Shown: positions 1 through 6,420, counted from the stretch's first letter. The stretch: DNA of 6,597 nt from Dehalococcoidia bacterium (GCA_014384515.1 JACNFS010000030.1:1-6597); one strand, 5' to 3'. The notes: generated from the sequence alone by a model not told the origin. Made by a program: numbers and translations.

Positions 1-178
1 GCATTAGCAATCCAACGCTTAACTCATCATGAAGAGGAATTGTTAGCCTAGGACTTCCTGTTTTTATTAAGTTAATGTGGTCTCCCTCTCCCTTTCTGTC
101 ACTATATCCGAACTTCTTGAAAGCCCTTATTGCCTGACGGCCGCTTACGCCCCTGAGCTTCCTTCCGCAACTACTCAT
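1..178 (-). CDS. hicA: HicA-family (YcfA-like) toxin-like protein, partial (N-terminal 59 residues; runs off the left edge)
   Basis: The minus-strand reading frame opens with ATG at 178 and stays open to base 1 (59 codons), so the C-terminus lies outside the window. The translation has the HicA/YcfA pattern: VSGRQAIRAFKKFGY (residues 11-25) matches the 'SGkevikaLekaGF' helix, GDHINLIK (32-39) carries the His of the usual 'GSHhhh' strand (His34), and RLTIPLHDEL (44-53) matches the 'ltvPlHkel' strand and turn. HicA toxins are small dsRNA-binding-fold proteins (usually 60-90 aa) that cleave mRNA and are neutralised by HicB; that role is family knowledge, not shown here. The frame is open upstream of the ATG for 28 codons but has no ATG, GTG or TTG there, so 178 is the only sensible start. 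A GGGG run about 7 nt before the ATG is a poor ribosome binding site. No hicB is seen upstream; an antitoxin, if present, must lie beyond the left edge. Confidence 0.72.
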   Translation of the reverse strand, partial: MSSCGRKLRGVSGRQAIRAFKKFGYSDRKGEGDHINLIKTGSPRLTIPLHDELSVGLLM

Positions 179-189
179 TTGCTGCCCCG

Positions 190-218
190 ATTGTAGCCTG
201 CCTAGACGTAAGATGCAA
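190..218 (-). promoter_or_regulatory. candidate sigma70-like promoter for the hicA-like gene
   Basis: On the minus strand, TTGCAT (218-213) is followed after exactly 17 nt by TACAAT (195-190). The -10 element matches 5 of 6 consensus bases; the -35 element matches only its first three. Transcription would start near 183, leaving a leader of only about 5 nt before the ATG at 178, so the message would be almost leaderless. This fits the weak ribosome binding site, but a 5/6 match to TATAAT can arise by chance. Confidence 0.35.
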
Positions 219-490
219 CTATCTGCTTTGTCATCATTGCCAGCTTCTGTTACACTGCTGCCCTAAGAAAAGAAGCGACGAAACAGCACTACATCTATAT
301 TCTTTAGCATAGATTGCCTATGTTTGTGCAGCCGCAAGTCGCCAGGAAATGGTCTTGGTTCTGGGTCAGAGGCGTGACAGGAATAATGCGGCGTTTACGT
401 TGTGGTCTTGGATGCCGCTGGATTATGAATCTTTCTCCGCTTTTCCCACGCCTCTTCAGCAATTCGTTAAGAGCACTTCCCAGATAGACA

Positions 491-505
491 GTGGAGACAC
501 TCCAC
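491..505. repeat. short perfect hairpin (6-bp stem, 3-nt loop)
   Basis: GTGGAG (491-496) and CTCCAC (500-505) are exact reverse complements around an ACA loop. It lies beyond the larger palindrome as seen from the end of the minus-strand gene. No T-run follows on either strand, so it is not a complete terminator by itself; it may protect the mRNA 3' end or belong to a compound terminator. Confidence 0.45.
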
Positions 506-520
506 CCGTTAATCATACGC

Positions 521-548
521 AACGGGCTCCGACATGTCGGAGCCCGTT
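521..548 (-). terminator. 28-bp perfect palindrome, probable transcription terminator or 3'-end hairpin of the FMN glutamate synthase-like gene
   Basis: Arms AACGGGCTCCGA (521-532) and TCGGAGCCCGTT (537-548) are perfect reverse complements around a CATG loop, giving a GC-rich 12-bp stem. It begins 20 nt after the TAG stop of the minus-strand gene, the usual place for an intrinsic terminator. The minus-strand RNA, however, continues GCGUAUGAUU, without a proper U-run; the short T-rich stretch TTTATT sits on the plus-strand side. It may therefore be an imperfect or bidirectional terminator, an mRNA-stabilising 3' hairpin, or a binding site for a dimeric protein. Confidence 0.6.
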
Positions 549-568
549 TATTCGGTCGCGCTGGAAGT

Positions 569-2161
569 CTAACCCGCGAGAATCTCCATTGCCTCGTCCC
601 TGTAGGCATCCATTAGATAGGGAATTCCAGTGACTTTGGCGCATTCTTCGGTCAGGGACATGAGCTCACGCCGGGTAATTGCAGGCACACTAAAGCATCT
701 TGCACCTGCCATCAATTGCTGCAACCCTATCCTGATCTTTTCACTGTAGCTGTAGAACCCCACAGCACCCAGAGGGATGTTCTTCATTTCATCAGCGCCT
801 ACTATTCTCTTGACGTCTTCGTAGCAGACAAAGATCTCCTCCGGGGTGGAGCCAAATTGACCGACTGTATTTGGTAACTCGCCATCTTTGATCCATTCCT
901 GGATATTCTTACCAACCATGCCTGGAATCATCAAGGCTCGCCCCATGCATACCGCCTTAGCAAAAGGTGCACCAAGGGCAAGTGCCTTGAATACGCCGTC
1001 TTCGCTACTGAATCCGCCGGCAAAGGCTATGTCAGGCACCCGCTCGCCTTTGTCTGACAGTACCTTGCAAAACTCATAGGCCGCCGAGTGGAGGTACAGA
1101 CTTGGCATACCCCATTCTTCCATCATTCGCCAGGGGCTCATACCGGTTCCACCCGGGGCGCCGTCTATAGTGAGCAGGTCAATTTTAGCTTTCGAGCCCC
1201 ACTTGATTGCCATAGCCAGCTCTCGCAAACCGTAGGCACCCGTTTTCAACGTAATGCGTTTGAACCCCAGATCCCTTAAGCGCTGGACTTCGGCGTAAAA
1301 ACCTTCCTCATCGATAAAACCAAGGCGGCTGTGGCGTTCAAACTCCTTCAGAGACCCATCCCTGTAGGCTGCCTGGCTAACAGGATTCGAAGGATCAGGG
1401 GTAACCATGTATCCGCGTTTCTGGAGCTCCAATGCCCGACCCAAGCTATTAACCTTGATCTCCCCGCCGATGCATTTCGCGCCTTGCCCCCACTTCAATT
1501 CGATGCTGTCCAAAGCATGCTTGTTACCAACGTATTCAGCAACACCCAATCTCGTATCTTCCACGTTCATCTGGACCAGGATTTGACCATATCCCTGATG
1601 GTAGCGTCGATAGACCTCGATTCGACGGTCCATATCTGGCGCGGAAACAACTTTGCCCTTTGAGTCAAGCTTAAGCCCCGGGTCAATACCGCAAACGTTC
1701 TCGCCACAGACCAGCGTAACGCCGCTGATGGCAGCGCCAATGGCGAAATGGTCCCAGTTCCTGCGAGCTATCTCCGTGGAACCCAGAGCACCGGTAAAGA
1801 CGGGGATCTTCATCTTGACCTTGATGTCCCAGCCGTATTCGGTCTCCGTATTTACCGCCGGGAACGTGGCGGTATCCGGATCACCGACGACACCAGTCGG
1901 AAGCCCTTCGGCTCCTAAGGCATATCCCTGGATATTGAGATGAGAGTAATCAATCGGATAGTCCTTGTCGCCTCCCGCCGTGATTTCACCGAAGGGTCCA
2001 GGATAGAGCAGTTCGCGACCTCGGAAGGTTGCCTTGAACACCTCGCAATTTCCTGTACAGCCGTCAATGCACCGGGTACATAGACCACTCATAGGCACTA
2101 TGCTTCTGGAACGGTTGGCGGTCTTGGTGGCATCATTTGAGTTCGGTCGTTGTAGATTCAT
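569..2161 (-). CDS. stand-alone FMN-binding glutamate synthase-like protein (GltS central/FMN-domain family)
   Basis: This 530-residue protein corresponds to the FMN-binding (alpha/beta barrel) part of glutamate synthase, which forms glutamate from 2-oxoglutarate and ammonia channelled from a glutaminase domain. A cysteine cluster C28-x2-C31-x3-C35-x3-C39 near the N-terminus suggests an iron-sulfur site. Barrel signatures follow: WGQGAKCIGGEIKVN (224-238, equivalent to the canonical GQGAKPG-GG segment), LLTIDGAPGGTGMSP (329-343), and AFAGGFSSEDGVFKALALGA (379-398) leading into CMGRALM (405-411), the flavin-phosphate region. There is no N-terminal glutaminase domain and no GXGXG C-terminal domain, so it is much shorter than bacterial GltB (about 1,500 aa) and like the split, archaeal-type enzymes. 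No partner subunit is in the window, so glutamate synthase activity is inferred; related FMN proteins include the methylamine-glutamate N-methyltransferase subunit. The ATG at 2161 is backed by AAAGGAG (2177-2171), 9 nt upstream. It has its own promoter and ends before a large palindrome. Confidence 0.88.
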   Translation of the reverse strand: MNLQRPNSNDATKTANRSRSIVPMSGLCTRCIDGCTGNCEVFKATFRGRELLYPGPFGEITAGGDKDYPIDYSHLNIQGYALGAEGLPTGVVGDPDTATFPAVNTETEYGWDIKVKMKIPVFTGALGSTEIARRNWDHFAIGAAISGVTLVCGENVCGIDPGLKLDSKGKVVSAPDMDRRIEVYRRYHQGYGQILVQMNVEDTRLGVAEYVGNKHALDSIELKWGQGAKCIGGEIKVNSLGRALELQKRGYMVTPDPSNPVSQAAYRDGSLKEFERHSRLGFIDEEGFYAEVQRLRDLGFKRITLKTGAYGLRELAMAIKWGSKAKIDLLTIDGAPGGTGMSPWRMMEEWGMPSLYLHSAAYEFCKVLSDKGERVPDIAFAGGFSSEDGVFKALALGAPFAKAVCMGRALMIPGMVGKNIQEWIKDGELPNTVGQFGSTPEEIFVCYEDVKRIVGADEMKNIPLGAVGFYSYSEKIRIGLQQLMAGARCFSVPAITRRELMSLTEECAKVTGIPYLMDAYRDEAMEILAG

Positions 2162-2170
2162 TCTCTAGCA

Positions 2171-2177
2171 CTCCTTT
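2171..2177 (-). promoter_or_regulatory. ribosome binding site of the FMN glutamate synthase-like gene
   Basis: AAAGGAG on the minus strand, 9 nt before the ATG at 2161, is a strong Shine-Dalgarno match and fixes that start. Confidence 0.8.
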
Positions 2178-2218
2178 CTTCGATGTTGTTCTTTTTCAGT
2201 GGTCTAGCCAGCCTGTGC

Positions 2219-2239
2219 GGCAAACGGTAGCCGTTTGCC
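2219..2239. promoter_or_regulatory. operator-like perfect inverted repeat at the predicted transcription start
   Basis: GGCAAACGG (2219-2227) and CCGTTTGCC (2231-2239) are exact reverse complements separated by TAG. The repeat begins just past the -10 element of the promoter at 2247-2275, so it covers about +1 to +21 of the predicted transcript. At that place it could be an operator for a dimeric repressor, or in RNA a 5' hairpin that stabilises the mRNA. No regulator gene is in the window, so its ligand is unknown. Confidence 0.55.
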
Positions 2240-2246
2240 TAGCATT

Positions 2247-2275
2247 ACATTAACACATTATCAACACGATGTCAA
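2247..2275 (-). promoter_or_regulatory. sigma70-like promoter of the FMN glutamate synthase-like gene
   Basis: On the minus strand a perfect -35 box TTGACA (2275-2270) is followed after 17 nt by TAATGT (2252-2247), a weaker -10 box with 3 of 6 consensus bases. An overlapping TGTAAT, 20 nt from the -35, matches better but with poor spacing. The AT-rich spacer contains GATAAT. Transcription would begin near 2240, giving a leader of about 80 nt that starts with the inverted repeat at 2219-2239 and carries the Shine-Dalgarno site at 2177-2171. This is the clearest promoter in the window and implies that the gene can be transcribed independently of the upstream KaiC/PPDK-like gene. Confidence 0.6.
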
Positions 2276-2318
2276 GACCTTTTCTTGAATGAGTAACACC
2301 TAGCGCCCATGAAGCGCG

Positions 2319-4943
2319 TTATCCACCTTGGCCTATAAAGCAGATTGCTCTGCTTGCATGAGGGTCAGCCACTATTTGCGCGTACAAGCCCCTCGCAGAA
2401 GAAGGAACATCAATCAAATGTACCACATCGCTGAATTCGGCCATGCCGGGCAGGAGGTCGGCGAGGATGTTGCGGGAGTTGGCAAAGAACTCGTTATTGA
2501 ACTGGGTTTCCGGGTCGCTCGGGTAGACGGGTAAATACATAATCTCTGCCTCAACTAGATCCTGGAAGAAGTGGGTTCCGTATGACACTTCTGGGACATG
2601 GCCCATCTCCTCGCGGGCGATCTCGACGAGAACAGAAGTATTATGAATATCTGAGTACCCGACGTTTACGCCCAGGTCTATATTGGTGCTGCCCCACCTT
2701 CCCGGCCCCATCATCATTAGTGTGTCTTCAGCAACTGACGGATGCTTATTGATGCTCCCGACCACTCGTCCCAGAGTTTTTTTCATTTCCATCGATGGTA
2801 TTTGGGCATATTTTGAGGGGTCTATGTACAATATATAACGTATGTTTTGAACAATACCGCCGCTTAAGAATCGGGCGCATCTGAATAATGTGAGTTCACG
2901 TGATATGTTGTCGGGTAGTTCCACTGGCCCTATTGTCCCGGGCAGGGGAAGCGACCGGCATTGCAACAGATTTACCGTGACGTCACCTTTCGGGTTTATG
3001 TGAGCGGTAAATTCAGTGTCTATAGGATGGCCATACGTCTCTTCGAGCCTGGCCAGCATTTCATCCATAATCCGAGTGAACGATGTCCTCCTGATAAGAT
3101 TGTCAAAAGTCAATATGAGGTGCTTTGCTGATTCGCGCGGGCAGATGCCAATTATGTCGTGCGTGTAACCTTCGGACATTAAGGATGCAATCAAATGCAG
3201 ATTCGGATAATCGCAATCAGCGAGGATCTTTGCCGTGGGTAGGGTCAAGAACTCGTTCGACTGCAGGTCTAGCACGTCCGCATTATGCTGAGAATACTTG
3301 GCTATCTCAATGCCGGCCTCAGGCCTGAGCTGGGGATGACTGATGGCGAGCATTCTTGTGTAGTCACCTCCAACGCGGTTAACCGCGCGAGTTCCCAAGC
3401 CAAATACCAAGCGGACCATGCCTTTTTGAGCATCTATGCGACTGGTCCACGCATAGAGGTTCTTTGAAAACGAAACGCCGGCAAGGCTGGGGAAGAAGTA
3501 GTTCTTGTAAGGCATACCGGATACACGCTGCACCAGTATTGCCATCTGTTCATCGCTCTCGCTCAGTCCCTGCCTATGCCGGTAGGAAAGGGCATCAGGA
3601 TTCAACGTGCTGGCATACACTAGCTTCACGGCACGGAGAAAAGCTTGCGTTCGCTCCTCGGGGCTGCCCTGATTAGCGCAAAACTCGCTGCGATACTTGC
3701 CAGCGAATGGATTCCCGAGGCTATCTTCCAGGAGGCTACTTGACCTGACTATTATTGGCGCCTGACCGAAATAATCCAGCATATCGCGAAATTGCTCCAT
3801 TATCTCCGGTGGGAAATCCCCACCAAGGAACCGCTGCTCGACCTCATCAAATTGATTCCATGATAGTTCACGATCTTTTGTAATCTGCAGCCGAAGCTGA
3901 AACAGGTGGTTGTTTACCAAGAAAGTGAAGAAAACATCTGAGCCAATGTAGAACGAGTCGTGTGCTTCTAAGATCCGCGAGAAATCTATTTCGCCCTTCT
4001 CCGCCAGCAACATACGTCTTGCCAGCAACATACCAGCGGCCTTGCCACCGATACGGCCAGACCCAATCAGCCGGTTCCTGATATTGATGAGGTCATCCAC
4101 AGTAAGATACTGGTCGGCAAGTTCGCTGAAAGATGGATGGTCACTAATCATCATGCGTGAAAGCTCGTGCTTGAGAGACATAACCTCTGGCGTGCATTCA
4201 AGTAGATTCTCTCCCGTCTCACGATACTGGATTAGCTTTGCATAAACGCTTTCCCAGGGAGCAATAGAGCTTACGGTCACACTGAGCGGCTGCCTATGGG
4301 CAGTTGACGATACCGCGGCTGCCTCTGCACTGTGAAAGACCGGAGACCAGCCCGTTTCCGAAACAAGATGCGGCAAGAACATTTCCGAAGAATAGCGGTC
4401 CCATGCCTTCAATGGATGTATATACATTGCATTATCTACATGGTAAACATCGATGAGTATCTGAGTTGTATCTCGGACCTTAGCAACCGCAGCGTGGCCA
4501 TGTTGGGCGCGCGTTAACCCGAAATAGGCTATTGCACCCAGTTCCAGAATATAAGGACATGTAACCCGAAAGAAATTCGCTAGAAGTTCATCGGTGGCCC
4601 ACTTGGCCACGAGGGCAGACAGATTATCGAATACGTAGCGAACATTCTTCCCTCGTTTTTCGATAATGCTGTGCACTTTCCCGCTAAAAAAGTCGAACCC
4701 TGGCCCTGCGTCAAGTTCAATGGTAGTTACGCTCGGTTGACTTTCGAGAATCGCTGGGTGAGGAGCAAACCTGAGGTAAACACAGTCGTGTCCGTCACGG
4801 ATTCCCTGCTCTGCAAACGCTTGCGCAAAATAAGAGTAGTCTTTCAAATCATCTATTTGCCACACAATGTTGTCGCCAGGACGAAATCCCTGAAGGAGTT
4901 CATCTAACGCGGGGATTCCGCTGCTGATTTCCTTAGTTTTCAC
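2319..4943 (-). CDS. PEP/pyruvate-binding (PPDK N-terminal type) protein with degenerate N-terminal KaiC/RecA-like domain
   Basis: This is an 874-residue two-part protein. Residues 1-200 look KaiC/RadA-like: SSGIPALDELL (7-17) matches the KaiC 'STGipeLDell' start and YVFDNLSAL (103-111) a Walker B strand, but the Walker A loop (GxxxxGKT) is replaced by PGDNIVWQIDD (22-32), so ATP binding there is unlikely. From about 280 it is a PPDK/PEP-synthase ATP-grasp domain: RIGGKAAGM (297-305), IIVRSSSLLED (397-407) with FAGKYRS (413-419), VFGLGTRAV (513-521), and TEF (643-645) plus LLQCRSL (659-665), equivalent to the metal-binding Glu and the 'LQaRP' motif. The C-terminal 200 residues contain MMGPGRWGS (744-752) and YGTHFFQDLVEAEI (788-801), conserved in this subfamily. 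There is no phosphohistidine domain (GGxxSHxA) and no C-terminal PEP-binding barrel, so a full PPDK or PEP-synthase reaction is unlikely; a nucleotide-dependent regulatory or kinase-like role is possible. The GTG start at 4943 is supported by AAAGGG (4957-4952), 8 nt upstream; the earlier ATG at 4951 is out of frame. No U-rich terminator follows the TAA. Confidence 0.85.
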   Translation of the reverse strand: MKTKEISSGIPALDELLQGFRPGDNIVWQIDDLKDYSYFAQAFAEQGIRDGHDCVYLRFAPHPAILESQPSVTTIELDAGPGFDFFSGKVHSIIEKRGKNVRYVFDNLSALVAKWATDELLANFFRVTCPYILELGAIAYFGLTRAQHGHAAVAKVRDTTQILIDVYHVDNAMYIHPLKAWDRYSSEMFLPHLVSETGWSPVFHSAEAAAVSSTAHRQPLSVTVSSIAPWESVYAKLIQYRETGENLLECTPEVMSLKHELSRMMISDHPSFSELADQYLTVDDLINIRNRLIGSGRIGGKAAGMLLARRMLLAEKGEIDFSRILEAHDSFYIGSDVFFTFLVNNHLFQLRLQITKDRELSWNQFDEVEQRFLGGDFPPEIMEQFRDMLDYFGQAPIIVRSSSLLEDSLGNPFAGKYRSEFCANQGSPEERTQAFLRAVKLVYASTLNPDALSYRHRQGLSESDEQMAILVQRVSGMPYKNYFFPSLAGVSFSKNLYAWTSRIDAQKGMVRLVFGLGTRAVNRVGGDYTRMLAISHPQLRPEAGIEIAKYSQHNADVLDLQSNEFLTLPTAKILADCDYPNLHLIASLMSEGYTHDIIGICPRESAKHLILTFDNLIRRTSFTRIMDEMLARLEETYGHPIDTEFTAHINPKGDVTVNLLQCRSLPLPGTIGPVELPDNISRELTLFRCARFLSGGIVQNIRYILYIDPSKYAQIPSMEMKKTLGRVVGSINKHPSVAEDTLMMMGPGRWGSTNIDLGVNVGYSDIHNTSVLVEIAREEMGHVPEVSYGTHFFQDLVEAEIMYLPVYPSDPETQFNNEFFANSRNILADLLPGMAEFSDVVHLIDVPSSARGLYAQIVADPHASRAICFIGQGG

Positions 4944-5165
4944 TTTCTCATCCCTTTAGATTGATAGTCACACCGACCATGAAAGTGGAATGTGACGCAA
5001 ATGCAGGCTGTCATCAGCCGACACGACCCTGCCCCATGAGTCTTCTGACGCTTGCCCCAGGATGTTTGAGTTCCTTTCCCGGTGGTACGTGCTCCCGGGC
5101 AAAGGGTCGTTTGGGCTCTATTGTATTCACACTCCGCGTATTCCTAAGCCACCGTCCATGACGAA
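4944..5165. other. 222-nt spacer between gdh and the KaiC/PPDK-like gene
   Basis: No gene is supported here and no GC-rich stem with a U-run follows the gdh stop codon. On the minus strand TTAGGA (5147-5142), 16 nt from TACAAT (5125-5120), is a weak promoter candidate: good -10, poor -35. It would leave a leader of about 170 nt before the GTG at 4943. A small hairpin GGCTG-ATGA-CAGCC lies near 5006-5019. The length of the spacer makes a separate promoter for the downstream gene likely, but the sequence does not show it clearly. Confidence 0.3.
4952..4957 (-). promoter_or_regulatory. ribosome binding site that decides the GTG start of the KaiC/PPDK-like gene
   Basis: AAAGGG on the minus strand lies 8 nt before GTG (4943-4941), good spacing. 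It directly abuts the out-of-frame ATG at 4951-4949, which is thus too close to be served by it. The SSGIPALDELL motif follows the GTG at once, as expected for a KaiC-like N-terminus. Confidence 0.65.
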
Positions 5166-6413
5166 CTAGACCCAACCACGGGATTTCATCGCTTCAACTA
5201 CGCGTTTAACAGCGTGCACGTACGCTGCTTGTCTCATGTTCAACTTGTATTCTTGGCTAGTCTTGAGCACTGAATGATAAGCAGCGGTCATCTTCTTCTC
5301 CAAACTCGCGTGCACTTCCTTTTCATCCCAGAAATACATATATGCGTTCTGCACCATCTCGAAATATGATACTGTGACTCCGCCAGCATTGCACAGGAAA
5401 TCAGGTATCACATGAACACCATTTTTGTACAGGATATCATCGGCCTCCGGTGTGGTTGGACCGTTAGCTAGTTCAGCGACAATTTTTGCTTTGATGTCAG
5501 GTGCGTTCTTCTCAGTTATGACATTCTCTAGAGCAGCGGGAATCAGTATGTCGACTTCAAGTCCGAGGACTTCTTCATTGGAAATACGTGTGGCGTTGGG
5601 CAGATTGACTACTGATAGAGTATTCAGCTTACACTCACAAACTGCCTCCAAGTCAAGACATTTCTCGTCGCATATACCACCTTGGCTGTCACTAACGGCA
5701 ACTACCTTGCACCCAAACATCTCTTCGCATAGCCGTGCTGCATGGCTTCCAGCATTCCCGAAACCTTGCACCGCAACAGTGGCTTTGCTCAGGTCTATTC
5801 CCAATACATTTGCCGCTTCACGGATGGTATACATCCCACCACGGGCTGTTGCATCGCCGCGCCCCGCGGAACCACCAAGCCCAATCGGTTTACCGGTAAT
5901 CACACCGAATTGATTCTTGCCACTAACCTTCGAATACTCATCCATCATCCAGGTCATTATTTGGGGGGTCGTGTAAACATCAGGAGCAGGGATATCTTTA
6001 TCCGGTCCTATGAACTGGTATACTGCGCGTACGTACTCCCGACTTAGTCGTTCCAGCTCTCCTAGAGACATCTCCTTGGGATTGCAAATAACTCCGCCTT
6101 TTGCTCCTCCAAGAGGCAAGTCAAGAAGAGCGCACTTCCATGTCATCCAGGCGGCAAGTGCCCGCACAGTATCAATCGTTTCATCTGGATGGAATCTAAT
6201 TCCTCCTTTCGTCGGACCTCTAGAATCGTTGTATTGAACCCTGAATCCTTGGAATACCCTGACAAACCCATCATCCATACGGACGGGCAGCCATACATGG
6301 AACTCACGCATCGGTACGCGAAGCATCGCACGTACACTAGACTCCAAATTGAGGATGTCCGCACACTGATCAAACTGCTTTTGTGCAACCTCGAATGCGT
6401 TTGCATTTCCCAT
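5166..6413 (-). CDS. gdhA: glutamate dehydrogenase (Glu/Leu/Phe/Val dehydrogenase family)
   Basis: This 415-residue protein has the normal length for a hexameric bacterial/archaeal glutamate dehydrogenase, which interconverts glutamate with 2-oxoglutarate and ammonia using NAD(P) in the cytoplasm. All expected motifs are present: RGPTKGGIRFHP (65-76) for substrate binding, LPLGGAKGG (99-107) with catalytic Lys105, PAPDV (142-146) with the catalytic Asp145, GKPIGLGGSAGRGDATARGG (174-193), the Rossmann glycine motif VQGFGNAGSHAA (215-226), ELANGPTTPEAD (314-325), and PDFLCNAGGVTVSYFE (337-352). The segment after the second Rossmann strand, VAVSDSQGGI (238-247), is of the archaeal/Thermotoga-like type; NAD versus NADP preference cannot be settled by eye. 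The substrate-pocket style favours glutamate, but leucine or other amino-acid dehydrogenases share the family. ATG at 6413 is preceded at 7 nt by GGAGGT (6426-6421). It lies 51 nt downstream of the methyltransferase end and may be co-transcribed with it. Confidence 0.95.
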   Translation of the reverse strand: MGNANAFEVAQKQFDQCADILNLESSVRAMLRVPMREFHVWLPVRMDDGFVRVFQGFRVQYNDSRGPTKGGIRFHPDETIDTVRALAAWMTWKCALLDLPLGGAKGGVICNPKEMSLGELERLSREYVRAVYQFIGPDKDIPAPDVYTTPQIMTWMMDEYSKVSGKNQFGVITGKPIGLGGSAGRGDATARGGMYTIREAANVLGIDLSKATVAVQGFGNAGSHAARLCEEMFGCKVVAVSDSQGGICDEKCLDLEAVCECKLNTLSVVNLPNATRISNEEVLGLEVDILIPAALENVITEKNAPDIKAKIVAELANGPTTPEADDILYKNGVHVIPDFLCNAGGVTVSYFEMVQNAYMYFWDEKEVHASLEKKMTAAYHSVLKTSQEYKLNMRQAAYVHAVKRVVEAMKSRGWV

Positions 6414-6420
6414 TTCCTGT

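Larger units (their letters stand above)
179..568. other. 390-nt non-coding stretch between the FMN glutamate synthase-like gene and hicA
   Basis: No gene could be supported here. The stretch holds the hairpin cluster at 491-548 and the promoter candidate at 190-218. A minus-strand frame at 304-516 (70 codons from ATG; a longer version overlaps the upstream gene) gives a very basic peptide resembling no family I know; its only Shine-Dalgarno-like GGAG lies inside the palindrome. A plus-strand frame starting at 349 is equally unconvincing. No HicB-like sequence, tRNA, riboswitch or mobile-element end was recognised. Between about 219 and 490 I see nothing of note. Confidence 0.5.

Noticed and set aside
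304..609. Minus-strand frame of 101 codons (or 70 from the ATG at 516) between the glutamate synthase-like gene and hicA
   Set aside because: The long version overlaps the end of the upstream gene and both read through or start beside the palindrome; the product is very basic, resembles no known family, and lacks a convincing ribosome binding site.
349..633. Plus-strand frame of 94 codons
   Set aside because: It runs through the palindrome and into the antisense of a well-supported gene, with no Shine-Dalgarno site and no recognisable protein motif.
2303..2317. GCGC...GCGC short inverted repeat right after the KaiC/PPDK-like gene as a terminator
   Set aside because: Only a 4-bp stem with a 7-nt loop and no following U-run.
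2319..4943. Annotation as full pyruvate phosphate dikinase (ppdK) or PEP synthase (ppsA)
   Set aside because: No phosphohistidine GGxxSHxA motif and no C-terminal PEP/pyruvate barrel are present, so those symbols would overstate the function.
4940..4951. Three-codon minus-strand frame ATG AGA AAG TGA overlapping the GTG start of the KaiC/PPDK-like gene, possibly a translational coupling mini-frame
   Set aside because: The Shine-Dalgarno site AAAGGG directly abuts this ATG, so a ribosome placed by it would initiate at the GTG instead; likely a chance trinucleotide.
5079..5100. CCCGG...CCGGG inverted repeat in the gdh-KaiC/PPDK spacer as a regulatory hairpin
   Set aside because: A 5-bp stem around a 12-nt loop in a GC-rich stretch is expected by chance, and it has no clear relation to a promoter or stop codon.
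5425..5913. Plus-strand frame of 162 codons antisense to gdhA
   Set aside because: It lies wholly inside a gene with all family motifs intact; Ser/Pro/Arg/Thr-rich composition is that of an antisense shadow.
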